A stretch of 64,000 nucleotides of DNA from Lucifuga dentata (lineage: Eukaryota > Chordata > Actinopteri > Ophidiiformes > Bythitidae). The position numbers and the translations under genes are program-made. The notes beneath the pieces are model-generated. The model was given only the letters and a program-made list of their open reading frames with translations, did not search any database and had not been told where the DNA came from. Where the stretch lies: assembly GCA_014773175.1 (NCBI GenBank), contig VXCM01000242.1, forward strand, positions 72,501 to 136,500. The letters run 5' to 3'. This document shows positions 24,855 to 38,473 of the stretch, in pieces (position 1 is the first letter of the stretch; every line of letters starts with the position of its first letter).

Positions 24855-25245
24855 TTTAGAAAATTTCTTCAAAAGTATTATGTCAGTCTCAATTAAACCC
24901 CATGAAATCTATTTATAGGTGAAATTTGGATAAGGATCTGGATGTGGTGGTCTAAAACACATGTTGGACAGGAGGACATTAATAGAATTGTTCTGTTACA
25001 AACTGGGCAGAAAAATGCAACAACCTCTAATATGGAGCTGAGATGATCCTGATTCAGTAGCATCAAATAGTTATGACATATATTTAACTGTTACAGAAAT
25101 AGATCCAGAAAATATTCTGTTTATTATAGCTGTGTAACTATGTGTAACATACTGACCTTTATGTCAGTATGTTATTAGAACAAGATAAATTTTGTCTAGG
25201 CTTTTTCAGCCTTGATGGAGGTATGAGCTCTAACGAGAGCCCTTA

Positions 25246-28200
25246 TTTTTATCTGAATTACGTGAGTTCACCAGCATATCTTTTCATGTATCCACATTAA
25301 AATCTGAAACATATTCAAACATCTGCTGATCATCCAATTAGAATCTGAGTGATTGCCTGTCAGGTGATGACCTTTTAAAGTGCAATCTAAATCCACGGAT
25401 GTCTCGGCTCCAAGCAGAGCAACTGTCATTCTTGGCCGCGTCTCTTCCTGTACGGCGAATGTGAGCCGAGCCCTCCTCCATATCCCCCATGTTACAACCT
25501 CACAATATGTCCAACAACTGCACAGCGGAGGAGAGGGAATGCACGGTATGTGCTTACAGCATCACAACTCCTCTCTCCTCTCACATGGACTAATATGGCC
25601 AAGACCAAGTGTGGATAGGACAATATGCACGTGTAGCATATTGCATCCGTACATGCTGTTTTAGTCACTTTCAAAGGCTAAAATAACTTTCAGTGAGCAT
25701 GTTATTACAGATATCTTATTAGAAATGGATAATACATGAGCTTCTGTGTGTGTTTATGCAGTTCTTTCATGTTTGTTTGTCTATACGAATGAAGTTATAT
25801 ATTTCAAGTACCAGCTGTAACACAAGAAAGACCAACCAATCTCAGTTATGCTCTAAATATAGTCCATCTTGAAGCAGGTGCTTGGCATACCCACCAGAGG
25901 GCAATGGTCAGCTGCAGCTGAGCTTCATTTGTGCATTTTTGTAGCGTTGTAGAGCATAACTGCTGAATGATCAAAGTAACTATTAATGCAAACCAGATGT
26001 ACATACAATTTGTACATATAAACAGCAAAAAAAAAAAAAAAAAANATTTTTTTTTTTTTTGTCTGAATATTACATTTATTTATGCATTTGAAAACCTTGG
26101 CTCATGACAGTTGCAAAACAAAATCTAGAAATCTGTATTAATGCACAAGCAATTATTTAAAAGACACGCTTAGTATGTATTTTCATTGATATTGTATAAT
26201 CTCTTTGAAGACTAGGGCAGGTACTCTGAATTATAATTTATTTGATGTCAGCTTTTTTTTTTTTTTTTTTTTNTTTTTTTTTTTTTTTTTTTTAAAAAAA
26301 GAAAACCTGCCCTTGAAAAAATATGAACAATCAATATTTTTCTCTTTGGCTTTATTATTTTGTCTGAAGTTTGGCTGTGCTACAAGCTCGGCTTGTTGAC
26401 TTCATGCAGCATTTATCTGATCTGACACCATTTCATTAGACATTAGCAATCATCTCCATAGCACACAACATTAGAGTATTCCTGTTTATAAAACAGCAGA
26501 TGAGGCTAATGCTGTTCTCTGGGGAGAAATTCAATATCATTTGTTAATTAAATGGAATAATTTAATTACAGTAACTTAGAAAGCATTCATCAATATAATT
26601 GTTTCTGGAGCCACCATTATAATTGAGGTTTAAGTGAAAACAAGTCTGTTTCTAATGTTGGTAATGTGCTGACATAGTTCTCCCTCCCTCCATTTGTCCC
26701 TCTCTCTGATCTTCCACCATACTGTTTCTCCACGGTGTTTTCGTCTGATAGCAGCCATTCCACATCAGCACAACCAAAACATTTATTACAGCCATTTAAT
26801 TTAACCTCTCTACAGGCACGGACAAGAAGACAGAGATGATAGTACAGGCGCCCTGAAAGACTCTCGCTGTTCGGCTTCTAATCTGATCCTCTCTGTTGCC
26901 CCTTCATAAAGACACCAGAGTATTACCCTGACTCCAAACATACCTCTGCCATTTAAACTGTCTTGGATTTCACCACAAATAGAGTCTAATTCATTCTTCA
27001 GGGCCCAAATAATAAAACATAATTTTAGTCTAATCTGCCTGAAGAATGTCCTCTGTTTGAAGCTGACAGTGTTCTATCTTCTGGGAGGAATAATTGCCTT
27101 TTTGAGTAGAGCGGGAGAGGCCGCTGAGGTAAGCCTGTCGGGGGTCTGCACCTTACAGGTGCACCCTTGGACAGACAACCTGCTCGTTGTTCTAGAGGGA
27201 GACGGGGGGGAANCACCTTACAGGTGCACCCTTGGACAGACAACCTGCTCGTTGTTCTAGAGGGAGACGGGGGGGAACGCCAGACTGAAAGAATTCATCT
27301 GCCGGTTGAAACTTTACTATGCGGTGGAATGAACAGCACGACTGTAGATTCTCAAATCACTGTGAGGCTAAACTGAAGCGAACAAAGAGACTCTGATCCA
27401 CAGTAATTCCTCCTGTCTGATACAGATGACAACTTCTTGTTATTAAAGTTTTATCATTTTGTATGACAAGTTTGTGAAATTGCTTCGAATGTAATCTGGA
27501 CAACTGCATTTGTGTAAAAGCTACTGACAGTTGAAATATAAATGACACCTCATATAGTACAGGCTTTGTGTTGTGGTTCTAACCCACTTTGCAGACAAGA
27601 GCCTGTGTCTATTGATTATGAAGTTAATCATTTATGTCCTAATCATTTATGATTAAATTATAGCTATTAATCGGTTATGCGAGGTAGTTATTGTGGCCTG
27701 TTTTCTAAGACAAACCAAATCTTTGTTTCATTTGTCAGACTTCTCTCTGACTTTCATGGGGCCGATTAATTGAGCAGAGAAATCTGTCCCTTTCTAAAAC
27801 ATGGCACTGAAAGCTGCTGAACAGCTGTCCCAGCTCTGGAGAATCATATGGGAGAATGCATTATGGGCCTTGTTTGAATATTCCCTTAGATTTAGAATAA
27901 TCAGGCAGCTATTCAGCGGTGAGATGACCACGCACAGATGCCAAAGCACAGCTGAGGGGAGCGGTGCGGTGTAATGCAGCTGAATCGCACACAAAAACCA
28001 ACAGCAATAAAGATGTGAATAATGCAGGTGGGCTCTTTATTCAGTGTACTTAGAGGATATACAAGTGAGGAAAATTTCTCTCAGTCCTTTCTTCTCGCTT
28101 TTTTCTTGTCTTGTTCAAGGTGATCCAAGCTTTGCATACGGTTGATTAATCTTATTGCACAGTGGCTAACATTGATCACAGAAATGATTAGAAATGCATT

Positions 28201-30454
28201 AGTCAGCAGGATGTTTAGAGTGGCTGGGTTTAAGTGCTAGGGCCAAGCCATTTTCCATAGGTGTCCATGTTTTTAATTTTGTTATATAGAATTTTGCAAA
28301 TGGATGCATGCATGCCGCCCAAATACAGCATCAAAGCTTTAATGCTTACGGACGTAATTTAATCTCCTAGATGGCAGGCCTGATGGACTCTGTAGAGATG
28401 GCATCCCTGCTAAATTCATTATGCTAAAAGTTGCTACATCGCACTAGTGGATGAGAGAGACTGAGAAGCATAACTTACATTTGTATTTTGCACTTAATAA
28501 GGAATGATGATGAAGATCTGTCCTTCATATTTGCTTTTCATTGTAGAATTTAGAATTGGTTTTTCTGCTTGTTTTCCCATAAATAAGCAGCACCGAGTCA
28601 TGTAATCGGCCACAAATAACTTAGTGCAAGTTCCAGTTTTAATCGTGAATGTGTTGAAAAAGTGACAGTGCCACCTAGTGAATCACCTCAAGAGCCTCAT
28701 TCTCACTACACTTCCAAACAACGTGAAGAATTGCAGGAGCCTTGCGATCCAATTTAATCATATTCAGTGCTACATTACTACAAAATAAAAACTTCACCCT
28801 GCCTTCATCCCAGACCTGTTTTAGAAGACATTCTTCATTTTCCCCTGACCTCACCGCGGCCCCTGGCCCGCTGACTACAGCCCCTCCTCCTCCTCCTCCT
28901 CCTCCTCCTCACTCACGGCTCAGATGCCTCCTTTAATCATTACACAAAGTCTTTCTTTATTCACCAAATTTCTTTCCTTCTCCTGGTTTCTGAGGTAATA
29001 TAAGTTCAGTGTAAATGCCTTTTAGCTTTTATATTAGTCTCAGAATATCATTACAAGGATACACTAAGGTTCATTACTTTGCAGGGGTCATGAGCAGAGG
29101 AATGTAAGCTGACAAATAGTGTTATTAGTTAATTACACCGTGATTTAATGATGGCCACAAAACAGGAGATCATTTATTGTGCTCAGTTTACAGCATGAAG
29201 AACTGAGCGATATAATATATTGTAAAAGTTGACATGAATCCAAACACATTGATTTCTTTTTCATTTTGATTTAGGTTATTAGAATTTTAAAATAAAACAT
29301 CAATCATGCTGCTTAAATCAGCTCGTATGTCCAATTTTCTAGACAATAAAATACGCTTGATTACTTAGCAAAGGGACACCTTTACAATTAAAACGTGTGG
29401 CATCCCTTTAACAGCAGAGGTGCAAATCATAAGGGTCCTACCAAGACAACTCCAGCCACATGTTCAACATTCCCGCGTTAAAATCCAGGGGAAATTAATG
29501 AGCTTCCATTGGCACCCTCACAACAAAGGGATCTATAAAGCAGTCGTAATGTTCTCAGGGAAACTTTACTCTTCAGTAGTTCCCAATCAACCGGTAGCAG
29601 CAGATTTTGTTTATTTCCCTTGTAACCTATAACGGGAGCCAAAAAATGCAACTCGCTGCAACTCTGCATAAATGTTCTTCTTGATTGAAATAGTTTTAAG
29701 CAAAGATATGTCAATAATCAGCCATGTTGGGGTGTCAAAATATGTTATTTTTCTTAAATAACAGCTGAGTGCTGTGTTTTTAAAAAAAATCTATAATCCC
29801 ATAAAATATTGTCTGGCAACATTTATTTTCCATATACTCACAGTTCTGTGCAAATGTGTTTTGATTGTGCATTAGAAAAACAAACCGCTCTCATGTTATG
29901 TGCATTGATTTGTACTTTCTACCTGCTTGTAGACAATTAAGAACACTTAGGAATCAAAGAGCGCAGAGGTTTGCAGAAAGGTATTAATTAGAACTTTATT
30001 TATGCAGATGCTTTGTAAATTTGCATAAAAAGCAATTCCACAGATGGGTTTATGGCAGTAATGACTGTTCCAGTCTGCAATAAAACATCTGCTTAATCAC
30101 AACAGAGACAGTCAATGGCTGCTGAGAAAACAGGCTGTCCAAGTACATCTCAAAGAAAGTACTGAGGTGAGGCAGCAGAGTGGACAGGTTAGGAAAAAAA
30201 TAGGAAAGAAATTTTAGAGGGAAAGTTGTTCAAAAGCAGAGTTAGTTAAAAGAGAAGTATTTTTTCACAAACACTAGCTACTTTGAGTGCTCTGATGTCG
30301 AGAAAAATGGCCTTATCTTGCTGCCAGAACAATCCACTCACTGTGAATAAGAGAAGAGAGAGAATTCTGTTCCAAGTCAAGCCAAGTCTTTGTCTCTGCG
30401 TGCCAACTATTTTGAAAAAATATCCCACTTTGTGTCTTTTTAATCCACAAGAGC
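25246..30454. other. klf5-upstream gene desert, part 1
   Basis: No gene recognised. Apart from A/T runs with Ns at 26045 and 26273, a CTC tract (28885-28910) and an assembly duplication (27149-27277), the sequence is mostly high-complexity and looks single-copy, with ATTA-rich patches (26550-26640, 27620-27680). Open frames are short and lack splice logic. May hold regulatory DNA; not shown. Confidence 0.5.
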
Positions 30455-30538
30455 TACACACACACACACACACACACCCATGTGCATTCGTACAAACACA
30501 ACATGCACACACACACATGCACACTCGCACACACATTC
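30455..30538 (+). repeat. imperfect (CA)n microsatellite
   Basis: 12 perfect CA units, then interrupted CA-rich sequence. Confidence 0.9.
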
Positions 30539-31814
30539 ACCAGCAGTGTGGCTGCAAGGTCACTCCAAGTATTGATAAATCACCCAGCTGTGATTCCCTC
30601 CTGACAGCTCAAACTAACATCAAGCTGGATGGGGGAGAACAAAAGACCATCAAGCGGCCCTTTTCCTGACACTTTTATTCAATCACGGCCAGATTGCTTA
30701 CGACAGCACCAGCAGCTGTTTCGTCTTCATCTTTCCCCATTTGATAAAGCGTGTCAAGTCATATTTCTGTAAGTACTTCACCTCACCCCATACTGTGCAG
30801 ATCCGCAGCGATTCGGCATATGCACATTCCACATGAGGGGATCGTCAAATGGGTCAGGGAGTAATGACACCCCTCTGAAGGTCACAGCACATTGGGGTGG
30901 GGTGGGAGCAGGTAGGTGGGTGAGTGGGTGANCCCCTCTGAAGGTCACAGCACATTGGGGTGGGGTGGGAGCAGGTAGGTGGGTGAGTGGGTGAGTGGGT
31001 GTGTGGGTCTGGGGGGAGGGGTGACGACAAAGCAACAAGCTGAAGGTCAAAGATAAGAACAGCAGCAGAGATATCTAAGATAGCCAGCAGAAATTAAACA
31101 ATGAGGGAAAGGCAGCACGGCTTTGATTGTGTGATTGTGTTGTTGGGGGGGGGGNTTGGGGGGGGGGCTGGTTGGGATTGTTATTTTGGGATTGTGAGCT
31201 CTTCTGTTGACCTTGTTCCTCGTGGGATGGAGGTCGGTGATGGGACAGAGGAATAATGGCAGATGTCTATTGTTTGTTTATGATCGGACATCGGCCCCCG
31301 CAGAAACACGATTTCCATTTCGCAAGCTGCCGTTTGGATGTTTACACTTCGACACAGCCGCCGTTTTCCTGTGCGAGTGTCTGATAACAATTACAGGTGT
31401 TTGGGTTTGGCAGAGAGAGGATAAATTCCAAATCTGAAAATAACGATCAAATCCAAGGATGAAATCTGCACCCCCCCCCCCCNCCCACCACCATCAATGA
31501 GCTTTAATTAATTTTATTCAATTATTTGAGGATGTTATGCTACAGACGTTATTTTTTGGTATTTAAAGAGGGATTGAGCTGCTGTGTGATTTTATGCCGA
31601 TCACGCTGTTCTTTCTTGCGGTGCTCGTGTGCAAGTCATGGTTTCACTTGCTTGAGTTTAGCTAATCATAAATAATTACACCAGCTTGTCCTTGCTGGAC
31701 AACATACATTATAGCTTCATTCCAGTTTGTTTCAACAGAATATATAGATTTCCCAGAATCCTGTGTCCTTCGCTTAATGCTTCATTGGGTGTCATAGTTA
31801 TTTAGCCTGTAATG
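30539..31814. other. klf5-upstream gene desert, part 2
   Basis: An assembly duplication at 30870-30994, a G run with an N at 31155 and a C run with an N at 31483. The block 31561-31790 has a second copy at about 56960-57165 (see findings). No gene seen. Confidence 0.5.
31561..31790 (+). repeat. non-coding block A, paired with 56960-57165
   Basis: Shares with 56960-57165, in the same order and strand, aaagagggattga, gtgcaagtc, cttgcttgagtt, gctaatcataa, taattac, accagcttgtccttgct and aatatata. No frame is conserved between the two. Nature unknown: duplicated regulatory block or unrecognised repeat. Confidence 0.7.
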
Positions 31815-32924
31815 TTTTTGTCATTTCCCCTATTTATTTTAGTTTGGAGTATATTAGGGAGCATGTGTTGAACACTGTGAAAGTTGCAAAAGCTGAGGTT
31901 AAAATCAAAAATCCAGTAAAATAGAGGCCTTGAACGGCCCTAAAATGAAGCTTTCAGGTTTTTTGATTTGTCCTTTACTTCCATAACATGTTTAAATCAA
32001 CATGTAGCACAAAATACAAGACTAGTGAGCAAGTATTTAAACAGCATCCCACCTATCAGAACAGAACTGACTTTTTGGGAGGGAGCTTAAAGGACCATAC
32101 CATCCATTTTGTATGTTTGAACCTAATATTTTCAATTCTCATACACGTAATGTTACTGACAATCATTTCCCTGGAATGGTGAGTTAAAATTTTTTTCCTA
32201 CCTTTCAGACCTCCATTAGTTTCAGTTAATTCTGGTACACTATTAAAATCAACTTGTTGATACTTGAAACATTTTGGGAGCCATCATCATGAATAAGACG
32301 TGTATTGTATGTAATTTTAGTATTTAAGCGCAATAAAAAGCATGAAGTGGAATGTATGTCTCCAGCGGGAATATAGTCCCAAAAGAAGACCTGCGTTTAT
32401 GGAAAAATTTAAACAACCGTGACTTCATAAGGCNGAATATAGTCCCAAAAGAAGACCTGCGTTTATGGAAAAATTTAAACAACCGTGACTTCATAAGGCT
32501 TCATAAACTGTTATCAGGTAAAACATCAATTTTTAAGGTGGGTGTATCGCTTGAATACGTGATTATGAAAGATTAAGAGATTTTGCAAAATATCATGAAA
32601 GCTGAAATACGGTTTTATCCTTTGGGAAATGATTGTCAGTAACGTAACATGTATGAAAATTGAATATATTAGGCTCAAACATGCAAAATGGCCAGCATGG
32701 TCCTTTAATGAAACAATATCTATTACAGCCTGTTCTCACTCAGTGTGCACAGCGGTGCACACTGAGTGAGAACTGAGTGAGAACTGGAAGGGGAAAACAG
32801 AAGTGTATCACTATGTTTCTTTTTTTTTTTTTTNTTTTTTTTTTTTTTGCACATTAGATCATTCCAAAAGTTTGTAAATATACCCCTAAATGAAAATAAG
32901 AAATCCGTGTAATATGCCCTTTAA
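31815..32924 (-). mobile_element. family 2 TTAA element, host of a family 1 copy
   Basis: The right end, ccctaaatgaaaataag...gtaatatgccctttaa, closes at 32924. The left part (ggagtatattagggagca, catgtttaaatcaacatgta) matches 57208-57656. The family 1 copy at 32087-32708 interrupts it. It carries a 19-bp perfect inverted repeat at 32732-32773 and a T run with an N at 32834. The left terminus is decayed and its exact position is uncertain. Confidence 0.65.
32087..32708 (+). mobile_element. family 1 TTAA element inside a family 2 element
   Basis: Begins ttaaaggaccataccatcca and ends ccagcatggtcctttaa. Contains a 65-bp assembly duplication around N 32434. The flanks belong to a family 2 copy, and the related copy at 57208-57656 has a single ttaa at 57553 at the corresponding place. 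The comparison supports insertion into TTAA with duplication of those four bases. Confidence 0.9.
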
Positions 32925-33794
32925 ATTCCAGGTTTGTCCTTGTTGCCTATTTTATAAAGTGATGATATCACTAAAGGGACTGTTGGGCAACAGAGCCACA
33001 CGCCAATCTGTCCAACATATTCAAGACGTGCATTTATGAAACATAGCTTAAACTGAGCTGCTTTTAAATGTCTCTTTCATTCATTCAGACAAAACAGATT
33101 TAGTGTCATCTGACTGAATTGAGACTGGATCAGTAAATTTCCATCATAGATCATTAGAACAAGGGCTGTAACTCTAGAACCTATTTCTCCTCAATTCTGT
33201 TGGTCACTGGGAAGATGCAGTAACGCCGCTGCTGAAGTCACAAGTCTTCTAGCACTTTATCTGAAATATGATCTCAGGAATTCCTCTTCAGCATCTTTTC
33301 TCTGAAAGGATGATATCTCCTAAGTCAGATGCTATTTTGGCCAGAATGAATGGGCACTCGCTGGAGAGACATGTAAATCAGGTGGAATGTAGAAGATGCT
33401 TGTATCAAAAATGGGACAGCTCATTCCACTCAGACTTGGCCTGGATCCCAGGAATGCAGTTAGCTAGCACACAATCACCGCCTATTCACAGTGGCACAGC
33501 TGCTGTGGACATATGTTCCACACCAAAGGAGGAGGACATCAACCAGGCCCACCTTGCACAGGTTAGCAGATGAATGGCATTCAGTCCTTTGACAGTCTGC
33601 CCTCATCTTGCTGTATTTTGCTTTGCTCAACAAATAAGTTTCTCTCTGACTGCAGCGGAAACTTTTCTTATTTAGTCGTCAATGACAAACTGTGGGGGAA
33701 AACATGCAAGTAGATAATTTAATTCCCCAGTTAAATTGTTTTGTGATGTGACAGTTGCTGGAAAAATTAGCGATAATATCTGAATCAGCATCAT

Positions 33795-34066
33795 CTCATC
33801 CACACATTAGTGGCTGCTGCATGTTTCTGTCCAATTGTTATTGTGCAGCAGTTCCAGTATTATGACCCCTGTTCAAGCAGTTTAGTCCAACAGATCCAGA
33901 TCCAGATCCTTATCCACATCCAGACCAAACTGCACTTGCACTTACGAATAGGCTTTTGCTGTATTACTTTTGCAGAAACTGACAAAAATATTGAAGAACA
34001 CCTGGTTTAGAAACCATTTAAAAAATTTCTGAATCAATTCTTGCATCTGGATATAGTTCATGACTT
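33795..34066 (-). repeat. degenerate fish repeat R, reverse
   Basis: cagatccagatccagatcct tatccacatccagaccaaac and ttttgcagaaactgacaaaaatattgaagaaca match R in reverse. A family 1 element begins at 34069. Confidence 0.55.
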
Positions 34067-34068
34067 GT

Positions 34069-34693
34069 TTAAAGGACCATACCACCCATTTTGTATGTTT
34101 ATATTCAAGTTTTATATACGTAAGGTTACTGACAATCATTTCCCAAAGGATAAAACTGTACTTCAGCTTTCCTGATATTTTACAAAATCTCTTAATCTTT
34201 CAAAATCAAATATTCAAGTGATACACCCACCTTAAAAATACATGTTTCGCCTGCTAATAGTTATGCAAAATTATGAAGTCACGGTCTTTAAAATTTTTTG
34301 ATAAACGCAGGTCTTCTTTTGGGACTATATTCCCCGGTGGAGATGTACTTCACTTTGCACTTTTTATTGCGCTTAAATGCAAGAATTAAGAAACTTCAAA
34401 AAAAAAAAAAAAAAAAAAAANAAAAAAAAAAAAAACAAAGCCCTGAATATACATCTTATCTGTGATGACAGATTACCTATCCCAAGAACATTTCAAGTAT
34501 CAACAAGATGATTTTAATAGCGTACCAGAATGAACTGAAACCAATGGAGGTCTGGAANTTTTTTTTTTTTTTTTTTTTTACCTTACTGTTCCAATAGTAT
34601 GCTTTGGAAAATGATTGTCAATAACCTTACATGTATGAAAATTGAATATATTAGAAGATTCAAACATGCAAAATGGCTGGTATGGTCCTTTAA
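34069..34693 (-). mobile_element. family 1 TTAA element, reverse
   Basis: Begins ttaaaggaccataccaccca and ends ggctggtatggtcctttaa. Interior in reverse order. It carries an A run with an N (34421) and a T run with an N (34559), the latter replacing some bases next to ggaggtctggaa. Inserted in or next to a degenerate repeat ending at 34065. Confidence 0.9.
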
Positions 34694-34764
34694 GTGATTA
34701 ATCCTGCTTACAAATGAACAAACAAATGAACCAAAAGACACGAGTGAAAACATAACACTACAGG

Positions 34765-34989
34765 ACACTCATTAGAGCTCATACCTCCATCAAGGCTGAA
34801 CAAGCCTAGACAATATTTATCATGTTCTTATTTTGTCATGTTCTTGTACTGCACATTAATAAAAATTGATTCCAAACTTCAGTGGGGAATTTTATCCTCT
34901 ACGTATCAGGGCTGACACGGGGCATGAACCCACAAGACAATAAAGCTAACAATGGTGCCACCCGCTGAAGAGAAGAAACAACTACAATG

Positions 34990-35025
<36 letters not shown>

Positions 35026-35310
35026 TGACTTAATTGCGTGATTTTTCATAAGAAACAGTAGTTAAAATGTGAACCAAACTGCACCTACTGATAGTCTATT
35101 ATGGGATAAATATGCCTGACTTTTTCAATATTCCTATTACTTATTATTATTACTTCTGAAGAAATTCACAGAAATATTGATGAGCACCCAATTTTGCAAT
35201 GTTGAGAAATTATTTTAAAAATTTCTGGATCTGGATTCAGTTTTGTAACTTTATGTGTTATCCTGTGAACAAACAAACCAGCCAGCAGGCGCAGGTCAAA
35301 ACATAACCTC
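34765..35310 (-). repeat. degenerate fish repeat R, reverse, with ATA microsatellite
   Basis: ttagagctcatacctccatcaaggctgaacaagcctagac opens the copy. An (ATA)n tract at 34989-35024 and atagtctattatgggataaatatg follow. Same order as 54780-55150. Confidence 0.55.
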
Positions 35311-38117
35311 GTGGCAGAGATCATAAATATGTGAAACGTGAAAGTGCTCAGTCATTTTTACATTAAAGTGTTCCACAAGGACAACGATCCTCAAGGAACA
35401 TTAATAAAGATTATTAATAGCTAAAGAGCATACAAAGACTTTTCTGTAGCCCTCAGCAAATGACCAAATGTGAGAGAAAAGATTACATTTATTCATAGCT
35501 GTCTTTCATCAAGAAGCTTAAAACTCCAAACTCTGAATGTAACCCCAAATTATATGCATATTGAGCTGACCTCTATCACCTTTTTTCTTAAAGCCATAGA
35601 GGAGGTCTGATATGCAAAAATTCAGATCCTTCAGTTCATCATTTAGATGATTTCAGCACTTTTTTTTTTTTTTTGGTTTTCCAGCCATCCAAGAGTGATC
35701 ACGTTAGTCACTAATAGATTAAAAAAAAATCCATTAGCCTTGAAGTCTTACATCTAATGCCAAAACCCAAACCTTTCTGTGAGAAAAACAACATAATTTA
35801 CACTTAAAATTCACTTGATGCGATGTCAAACACTTAACTGCAATCCATTCTCGCATTATCCGCTGTTAACACTCGTGCTTTTGTCATCCGTCTCTACAGC
35901 TATGACCTATTAGCTTTAGTGAAGTGCTCTGAGCCCGCGGAGCCGCGTGAAGGTTGCTCACCCATCCATTGGGGCCATTTACAGGAGAGGAACCCCAGAG
36001 CCGAGCCACCGCAGCTGTCTAATGACTCTATCAGCTGCACTGATGGAAGCAAATAGCGCCCGGAGATTTCGGCATGCTCCCTGAGCGTGCATTACATTTC
36101 CTCTCCTTATTTTTGTTATTGTGTCGTAACGGTAATGCATGTGAGGACATTGTAAAACATTTGAAAACTACGCCGCATGTTTCGCTCCACAGCAATATGA
36201 CGCCTCCACCATCTCATGTTACTCACTCCTTTCCGAAATGAGCCGCTTGCTCCTTTGCTCTATAATTATTGTGATTTCTAAGGGAAACAGGGTTGATCTC
36301 GCATCTCAATCCAACAATTACAGGAAACTATGCGCGAGATAAAAACAGAATATGGGCTTCCTTTTGTGAGGGATGGTGCGAAGTCACAGGAGTATTCATT
36401 AAGGCCTTTGTGTCCTGTTTGAAATAGTGCTGTTAAAGGCTTTAGCTGTGGGCATCTCTCTCTCTCGCTGCAAGAGACATAATGATCCTCCAATTAGACA
36501 CAGAATCATGAAACCTGTTTATTAGTCCTAATTCATCTCCTCATTGTGCTGAGCATATCAAATACCACAGAGGAGAAAAAAATCAACAATTTGCCCACCA
36601 TAATTACAGATCTATTAATAGTTTCACAACAATGACAAGCAAAGCTATTCACATCATTTTGTACTGTCAAGAACAATACTGGAGTATTGTCGATGTATCC
36701 ATTAAAGGCTGCATTTATACCAGCTCAGTGACATCTTACATTTCAAAGATGACGCTCAGCCTCTTCGGATAAATTACACTTTTTTTTTTCATTAGCAAGA
36801 ATGGTCCTGGCATTATTAATTTTAAATGGATTTTCAGACACCTCTCTACATTTGTAGCTTATCATACAAAAGCAGGCTTTTGCAGCTGTAAAGGTATTTT
36901 TCCATTAAGAACAAGAAAAAAAAATGCATTGCAGTTTTGAGATTCATGTTTCAGGAGTTAATTTATATATATATAAAAAAAGAAGAAAAAAGAAAAAAGG
37001 ACAGCATAATAAATGTAAATCCTGATACGCTACGTAAAATAAAAATAGTAAACATATGTTCAAATGCAATAACTGCTGAACAAGTGATGTTGATTTGAAT
37101 CAACTAAGGTAATTTCTTTGTCAAAGCACTGTGTTAATGTTACATGCATCTCAAAAAGCAAATACCTTACAACTCTGATAAATGTTGTTTTCCTACACTA
37201 CACTGAGAACAATGACCCATCCATACATAAAGAATAAAGATAAAGATAACTAAAAAGAATAAAGATAAATAAGTTTGGTTATACCAGTTGGATGAATATT
37301 ACATTTTCCTGCTTCATCAGTACAAAACAATAACCAACTGGACAGAAAAAACTGGTAGCCTACATTAATGTGTACGTAAAAAAAATTACAACAATTACAA
37401 CTACACCTCCCAAGCAGTATTGCAGTAAGAATCATCCAATCACTGAGTTGGAACTTTCTAGAGTGACATTGAAAGTAGCCAATCACATTTTACTTCCTGA
37501 GGGGGCGGGATCTTTAATCTGTAAAATAATGCTACATGATTGTGAGTGAGGATGTTGCAGCTAGCTTGGCGTTAGCATTTTTTTTTTTTTTTTTACACTC
37601 AGCTTTGAAAAAAAAAACAAAAAATGCTAGATTTGGTGAAGAGAAAGGTTTTTTTTTTTTGGATGTAGGAAGTTTGACAAAGTCGTCACGGTTTGACACA
37701 ACCGTCCAATTTTGCTGTGAATTCAGAAGAGTCATACAAATTTATGTAATTAAAGCAAAGATTCTACTGAACCAAATGATTTAATTGTTCCAACAGCTTT
37801 AAAGACAACAGGAGGATGGACTTAAAGCTCAAAAAAGTAAGTGTTTATAACTTTGTTTTCTGGTGTTCTCTGCTTCAGATACTTTACTTTAGTGTTGTTT
37901 CCTAATTAAACTTTATATATAATATCTTCTTTTTTTTTTTTTTTNTTTTTTTTTTTTTTGCCAAGGCTGCTTTTTTGTTTTTGTTTTTTGTAGCTGCACA
38001 ACTAATTTATAGTTATAAATATCAGATTGTTGTAGCTGTTAGTTTGATTTATCATATTATCTGTTTCTGAATGTGCTTAAAAGCTTAATAAGCTTTACTT
38101 ATTCACAGCTAAAATAT
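35311..38117. other. klf5-upstream gene desert, part 3
   Basis: No gene recognised. 35830-36760 is high-complexity, includes a CpG-containing stretch near 35930-36080, and contains none of the repeat families seen elsewhere. T and A runs at 37580, 37650 and 37945 (N). Confidence 0.45.
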
Positions 38118-38216
38118 GTCCATCCATCCATTTTCTAAACCTGTTTGTCCTGTTGAGGGTCTGGAGCCTATCCCAGCAGTCATAGGGCGAGAGGCGGGGT
38201 ACACCCTGCTAGTAAA
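38118..38216 (+). mobile_element. teleost LINE-like 3' fragment
   Basis: tccatccatccattttctaa ... ctggagcctatcccagcagtcatagggcgagaggcggggtacaccctg is a widespread fish repeat block. Short and without coding sequence. The class is my recollection and could be wrong; its repetitive nature is more certain. Confidence 0.55.
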
Positions 38217-38473
38217 AATTATAAATTGTTCTTGTTGTTGTGGTTACACTTTGAAAAATCCTGCAGATTTTTACACTGTTTAACCATTTTGAACATATTA
38301 GCATATGCTAATAGCCTCTTGTACGCAACAGGACCAAAATATATTCCATCTTCTTCGCAGTGGAATTTAAACTCCTTTCACAAGGTATGACTTTATTTGT
38401 TCAAACTAACAAATATGACAGCTGTCTGTGATGTGTGTTTTTGTTAATTTTGCACAAGAAAAATGTGAACATA

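Noticed and set aside
33268..33573. 101-codon frame
   Set aside because: No recognisable domain and no splice partners. Possibly an old repeat; insufficient for a gene call.
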